The notes under the pieces: model-generated
Databases searched by the model: none
What the model was told of the DNA's origin: nothing
The model's input: the letters and a program-made list of their open reading frames with translations, nothing else
In this document: positions 61,167 through 64,000 of the stretch, piece by piece
Layout of the letters: each line of letters opens with the position of its first letter
Position numbering within the stretch: the first letter of the stretch is position 1
Program-made: the position numbers and the translations under genes
Source of the DNA: Marichromatium bheemlicum
GTDB lineage: Bacteria; Pseudomonadota; Gammaproteobacteria; Chromatiales; Chromatiaceae
Direction of reading: 5' to 3'
NCBI RefSeq assembly: GCF_012276755.1
Contig: NZ_JAAXKX010000010.1
Location: 59,279-123,278, forward strand
Length of the DNA: 64,000 nt

Positions 61167-63686
61167 ATGTCACAGCACACGCCCAGCCCCGCCCCACTGC
61201 CGATCGAGACCAGCCTGCCGGCGCTGATCGAGGCCCTACGCCACGGCCACGCCCTGCTCCAGGCCCCCACCGGTTCGGGCAAGTCGACCCGCGCGCCGCT
61301 CGCCCTGCTCGAGGCCGAGGGGCTGATCGGCGGACGCATCCTGATGCTCGAGCCGCGCCGCCCGGCGGCGCGCATGACCGCCGCGCGGATGGCCGCACTG
61401 TGTAATGAACTGCTCGGCGAGACGGTCGGCTACCAAGTGCGCTTCGAGCGCCGGATCGGCCCAGCGACCCGCATCGAGGTGCTCACCGAGAGCATCCTCA
61501 CCCGCCGGTTGCAGCACGACCCCGAGCTCAGCGGGGTCGATCTGGTGATCTTCGACGAGTTCCACGAGCGCAGCCTGCACGCCGACCTGGGGTTGGCGCT
61601 GGTGCTCGACGTGGTCGCCAACCTACGCCCCGAGCTGCGGGTGCTGGTGATGTCGGCGACGATTGAGGCCGAGCCGGTGGCCAGACTGCTCGGCGGCGCC
61701 GAGACGATCCGCGCCGCCGGGCGCACCCATCCGGTCACGGTGCACCATGCCGAGCGCCCGGTCGAGCAGCCGGCGGGCCTGGTCGGCGTGGTGGTGCACG
61801 CGCTCGCCGCGCACGACGACGACCTCCTCGCCTTCCTCCCCGGGGTGCGCGAGATCGAGCGCTGTCGCGCAGCACTCGCCCCCCGGCTCGGCCCCGAGAC
61901 CGACCTGCTCGCCCTCCACGGCAGTCTGCCCACCGCCGAGCAGGCGCGCGCCCTCGCCCCGCCCACGCCCGGACGACGGCGGGTGATCCTCGCCACCGAC
62001 ATCGCCGAGACCAGCCTCACCATCGAGGGCGTCGGCGTGGTGATCGACGGCGGGCTCACCCGCAAGCCGCGCTTCGACCCCAACACCGGGCTCACCCGAC
62101 TGGTCACTGAGCCGGTCTCGCTCGCCTCGGCCGAGCAGCGTGCCGGACGCGCCGGGCGGCTCGGGCCCGGTCACTGCTACCGGCTGTGGACCCGCGAGCA
62201 GGCGCGTGGACGCGCCGCACAGCGCGCCCCCGAGATTCTCCAGGCCGACCTCGCGCCGCTGGCCCTCGAACTCGCGCTCTGGGGGGTGAACGACCCCGCC
62301 GAGCTGGCCTGGCTCGACCCACCGCCGGGCCCGGCCTGGGCACAGGGCCGCGCCCTCCTCCAGACGCTCGGCGCGCTCGATGCGCGCGGCGCCATCACCG
62401 CGCTCGGGCGCGCCCTCGCCCAGCTGCCGCTCCACCCCCGGCTCGGGGTGATGCTGCTCGGCGCCGCGCCCGAGGCGCGCGCGCTCGCCGCCGATCTCGG
62501 CGCCCTGCTCAGCGAGCGCGACCCGGCGCTCGACCCGCGCGCGCTCAGCTCACCGGCCGACCTCGGCGCGCGACTGCAGGCACTGGCGCAACGACGCGCG
62601 CGCCGCCCGACGCCCGGCTTCGATCCACGCCGACTCGACGCCGTGGCACGCGCCGCGCGTCAGCTCGGCGAGCGGGTCGCGCGCGCCAGCCACCCGCCGG
62701 GCACGGCCCGCACCCCGGGCGCGCTGCTCGCCCTCGCCTACCCCGAGCGCATCGCCCAGCGGCGCGATGCCCGCGGCGAGCGCTACCTGCTCGCCGCCGG
62801 TAACGGCGCGCGGCTCGACCCGGCCGATGCGCTCACCGCCAGCCCCTATCTGGTCGTCGCCGAACTCGACGCCCAGGGCCGCGACGGGCGCATCCGTCAC
62901 GCCTTGGCGATCGACGCCGACACCCTGCACGCAGTCTGCGCGCAGCGCATCCACACTGAGACCCGCTGCGACTGGGACGCCGAGCACGAGGCGGTGCGCG
63001 CGCGTGAGTTCACCCGGCTCGACGCCCTCATCCTCGAGGCGCGCCCGCTGCCGCTCCCCGACGACCCGGCGGTGCTCGAACTGCTGCGCGAACAGGTGCT
63101 CGCCGACCCCGAGCGGGCGCTGCGCTGGGACGATGGCGCCACGCAGTTGCGCGCCCGCATCGCCCTGCTGCGCGACCACGACCCCCAGGGCGGCTGGCCC
63201 GACCCCAGCGCCGAGGGGCTGCGCGCGCGCGCAGCCGACTGGCTCGACCCTTGGCTGATCGGCAAGTCGCGGCTGAGCGAGACCCGGCGACTGGAGGCGG
63301 CCGAGCTGTTGCTCGGCCTGCTCGACTGGGAGCACCGTCAACGGCTCGACCGCGCCGCACCGACCCATCTACGCACCCCGGCGGGCAACCAGCGCCGTCT
63401 CGACTACGCCGGCGACGGACCGCCGGTGCTCGCCGTGCCGCTGCAGGAGCTGTTCGGACTGCGCGAGACCCCGCGGGTGTGCGACGGCCGGGTGGCGGTG
63501 CTGCTCCACCTGCTCTCCCCGGCGCGACGCCCGATCCAGGTCACCCAGGACCTCGCCAGCTTCTGGGCCCAGGGCTATACGGACGTGCGCAAGGAGCTGC
63601 GCGGGCGCTACCCCAAGCACCACTGGCCCGAGGACCCCACCGCCGCCGACGCCGTCACCGGCGGGCTACAGCGCCGGCGGCGGTAG
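61167..63686 (+). CDS. hrpB: ATP-dependent helicase HrpB
   Basis: A DEAH/RHA-type putative RNA helicase, 839 residues. The motifs are in order: Walker A APTGSGKST, motif Ib region, DEFHERSLHADL (DExH box), MSATIEAE (SAT), TDIAETSLTIEGV and QRAGRAGR-type (EQRAGRAGRLGPG). The C-terminal HrpB domain follows (PVLAVPLQELFGL, GYTDVRKELRGRYPKHHWPEDP). The cellular substrate is unknown. ATG at 61167 is preferred over 61131, since the family begins near LPIETSLPAL; the ribosome site is weak at both. Confidence 0.95.
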   Translation: MSQHTPSPAPLPIETSLPALIEALRHGHALLQAPTGSGKSTRAPLALLEAEGLIGGRILMLEPRRPAARMTAARMAALCNELLGETVGYQVRFERRIGPATRIEVLTESILTRRLQHDPELSGVDLVIFDEFHERSLHADLGLALVLDVVANLRPELRVLVMSATIEAEPVARLLGGAETIRAAGRTHPVTVHHAERPVEQPAGLVGVVVHALAAHDDDLLAFLPGVREIERCRAALAPRLGPETDLLALHGSLPTAEQARALAPPTPGRRRVILATDIAETSLTIEGVGVVIDGGLTRKPRFDPNTGLTRLVTEPVSLASAEQRAGRAGRLGPGHCYRLWTREQARGRAAQRAPEILQADLAPLALELALWGVNDPAELAWLDPPPGPAWAQGRALLQTLGALDARGAITALGRALAQLPLHPRLGVMLLGAAPEARALAADLGALLSERDPALDPRALSSPADLGARLQALAQRRARRPTPGFDPRRLDAVARAARQLGERVARASHPPGTARTPGALLALAYPERIAQRRDARGERYLLAAGNGARLDPADALTASPYLVVAELDAQGRDGRIRHALAIDADTLHAVCAQRIHTETRCDWDAEHEAVRAREFTRLDALILEARPLPLPDDPAVLELLREQVLADPERALRWDDGATQLRARIALLRDHDPQGGWPDPSAEGLRARAADWLDPWLIGKSRLSETRRLEAAELLLGLLDWEHRQRLDRAAPTHLRTPAGNQRRLDYAGDGPPVLAVPLQELFGLRETPRVCDGRVAVLLHLLSPARRPIQVTQDLASFWAQGYTDVRKELRGRYPKHHWPEDPTAADAVTGGLQRRRR

Positions 63687-63816
63687 CGGGCGCGGCCGAC
63701 CTGCGAGCAGCCGCCAGCGAGCAGCCCTCGGCCACCAGCGTCGTAGGTTGGCTGAGCCAGCGCCCACGCGGACCTTTCTCAGGAATTGGCGTCAACCCCG
63801 AGACCTTGAGGCAGCT

Positions 63817-63845
63817 GTCGGGTTGCCGCGCAGCGGCAGCCCGAC
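63817..63845. repeat. 13-bp stem hairpin downstream of hrpB
   Basis: Arms GTCGGGTTGCCGC and GCGGCAGCCCGAC pair along all 13 positions with one G-T pair, around a 3-nt loop. No T-run follows. It lies 130 bp after the hrpB stop and could be a REP-like element or Rho-assisted 3' end. Confidence 0.7.
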
Positions 63846-63921
63846 CGACGGGGCTGGAAGCGCGTTATCCCTTTGGGCCTTTGCACTCCGACAATCCCCG
63901 GCGATCCTCTCGCTGAAGGCT

Positions 63922-63955
63922 GATTCGAACCGCAAAGACACCAAGGGCGCAAAGG
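63922..63955 (+). repeat. Dispersed repeat, GAACCGCAAAG family (copy at the window edge)
   Basis: Reads GATTCGAACCGCAAAGACAC and on to GCGCAAAGG, matching the left arm at 46808-46842 apart from one inserted base and a few changes. Followed by GTCAGCCGCCAGCC words as at the other site. Confidence 0.8.
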
Positions 63956-64000
63956 AGAGAAGTGCCCCCAGCGGTCAGCCGCCAGCCACCAGTGGTGGCC

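Larger units (their letters stand above)
63687..64000. other. Non-coding tail after hrpB
   Basis: 314 bp to the window edge. Contains GCCGCCAGC-type words, a GTAGGTTGGCTGAGCC string of the kind dispersed in proteobacterial genomes, the 13-bp hairpin and a dispersed repeat copy. No gene is supported; a plus-strand frame here is a shadow of hrpB. Confidence 0.6.

Noticed and set aside
63251..63916. Plus-strand frame extending past the hrpB stop
   Set aside because: It is a frame shadow of hrpB for most of its length and its tail runs through the repeat region.

Overview
The window is GC-rich, densely coded DNA from a gammaproteobacterium. Synteny supports this: rpoE-rseA-rseB-rseC-mucD is followed by lepA-lepB-DUF4845-rnc-era-recO-pdxJ, the order known from Pseudomonas-like genomes, and PHP-yciO-M50-trpS-scpA-scpB-rluB is another typical gammaproteobacterial block. 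The base composition, the many large sensor proteins and the short dispersed 'GAACCGCAAAG' repeats suggest a purple sulfur bacterium (Chromatiaceae). That placement is inference, because no photosynthesis or sulfur gene lies in the window.

Layout. 1-13,046 (all minus strand): a partial methyltransferase, an endonuclease III-like glycosylase, a GlgC-family protein with altered active-site motifs, then the housekeeping run pdxJ to lepA and the envelope-stress sigma factor with its regulators. A 7-bp tandem repeat lies between lepA and mucD. 13,405-15,033: nadB on the plus strand. 15,305-25,000: a signalling block of two large hybrid histidine kinases (overlapping by 11 bp) convergent with a heme-binding GGDEF-EAL protein. 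25,187-36,679 (minus): a chemotaxis operon, cheY-cheA-cheW-mcp-cheR-cheD-mcp-cheB, running straight into a STAS protein and a REC-PP2C-HATPase regulator like the HsbA/HsbR pair. 37-40.5 kb: a secreted DUF1566-like protein, a small unknown protein and a dicarboxylate/glutamate-type symporter separated by long non-coding gaps. 40.5-46.8 kb: an 1150-residue membrane protein of unknown family, convergent with two overlapping membrane-associated GTPase genes. 47-53.8 kb: hemolysin III-type protein, slyX, and the rluB to PHP block. 53.8-57.5 kb: an unknown protein, a DUF3050 heme-oxygenase-fold protein and a chemoreceptor with its sensor at the C-terminus. 57.5-61 kb: pqiABC. 61.2-63.7 kb: hrpB, then a hairpin and a dispersed repeat at the edge.

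How the parts fit. The rpoE cluster senses envelope damage; MucD, LepB, PqiABC and the M50 protease also act at the envelope. The middle of the window is a signalling island in which phosphorelay, c-di-GMP, partner-switching and chemotaxis modules sit side by side. The best candidates for something new are the 1150-residue protein with the GTPase pair, the probably inactive GlgC paralogue, the kinase pair in which one Hpt has lost its phospho-acceptor histidine, and the chemotaxis/partner-switch/c-di-GMP linkage.
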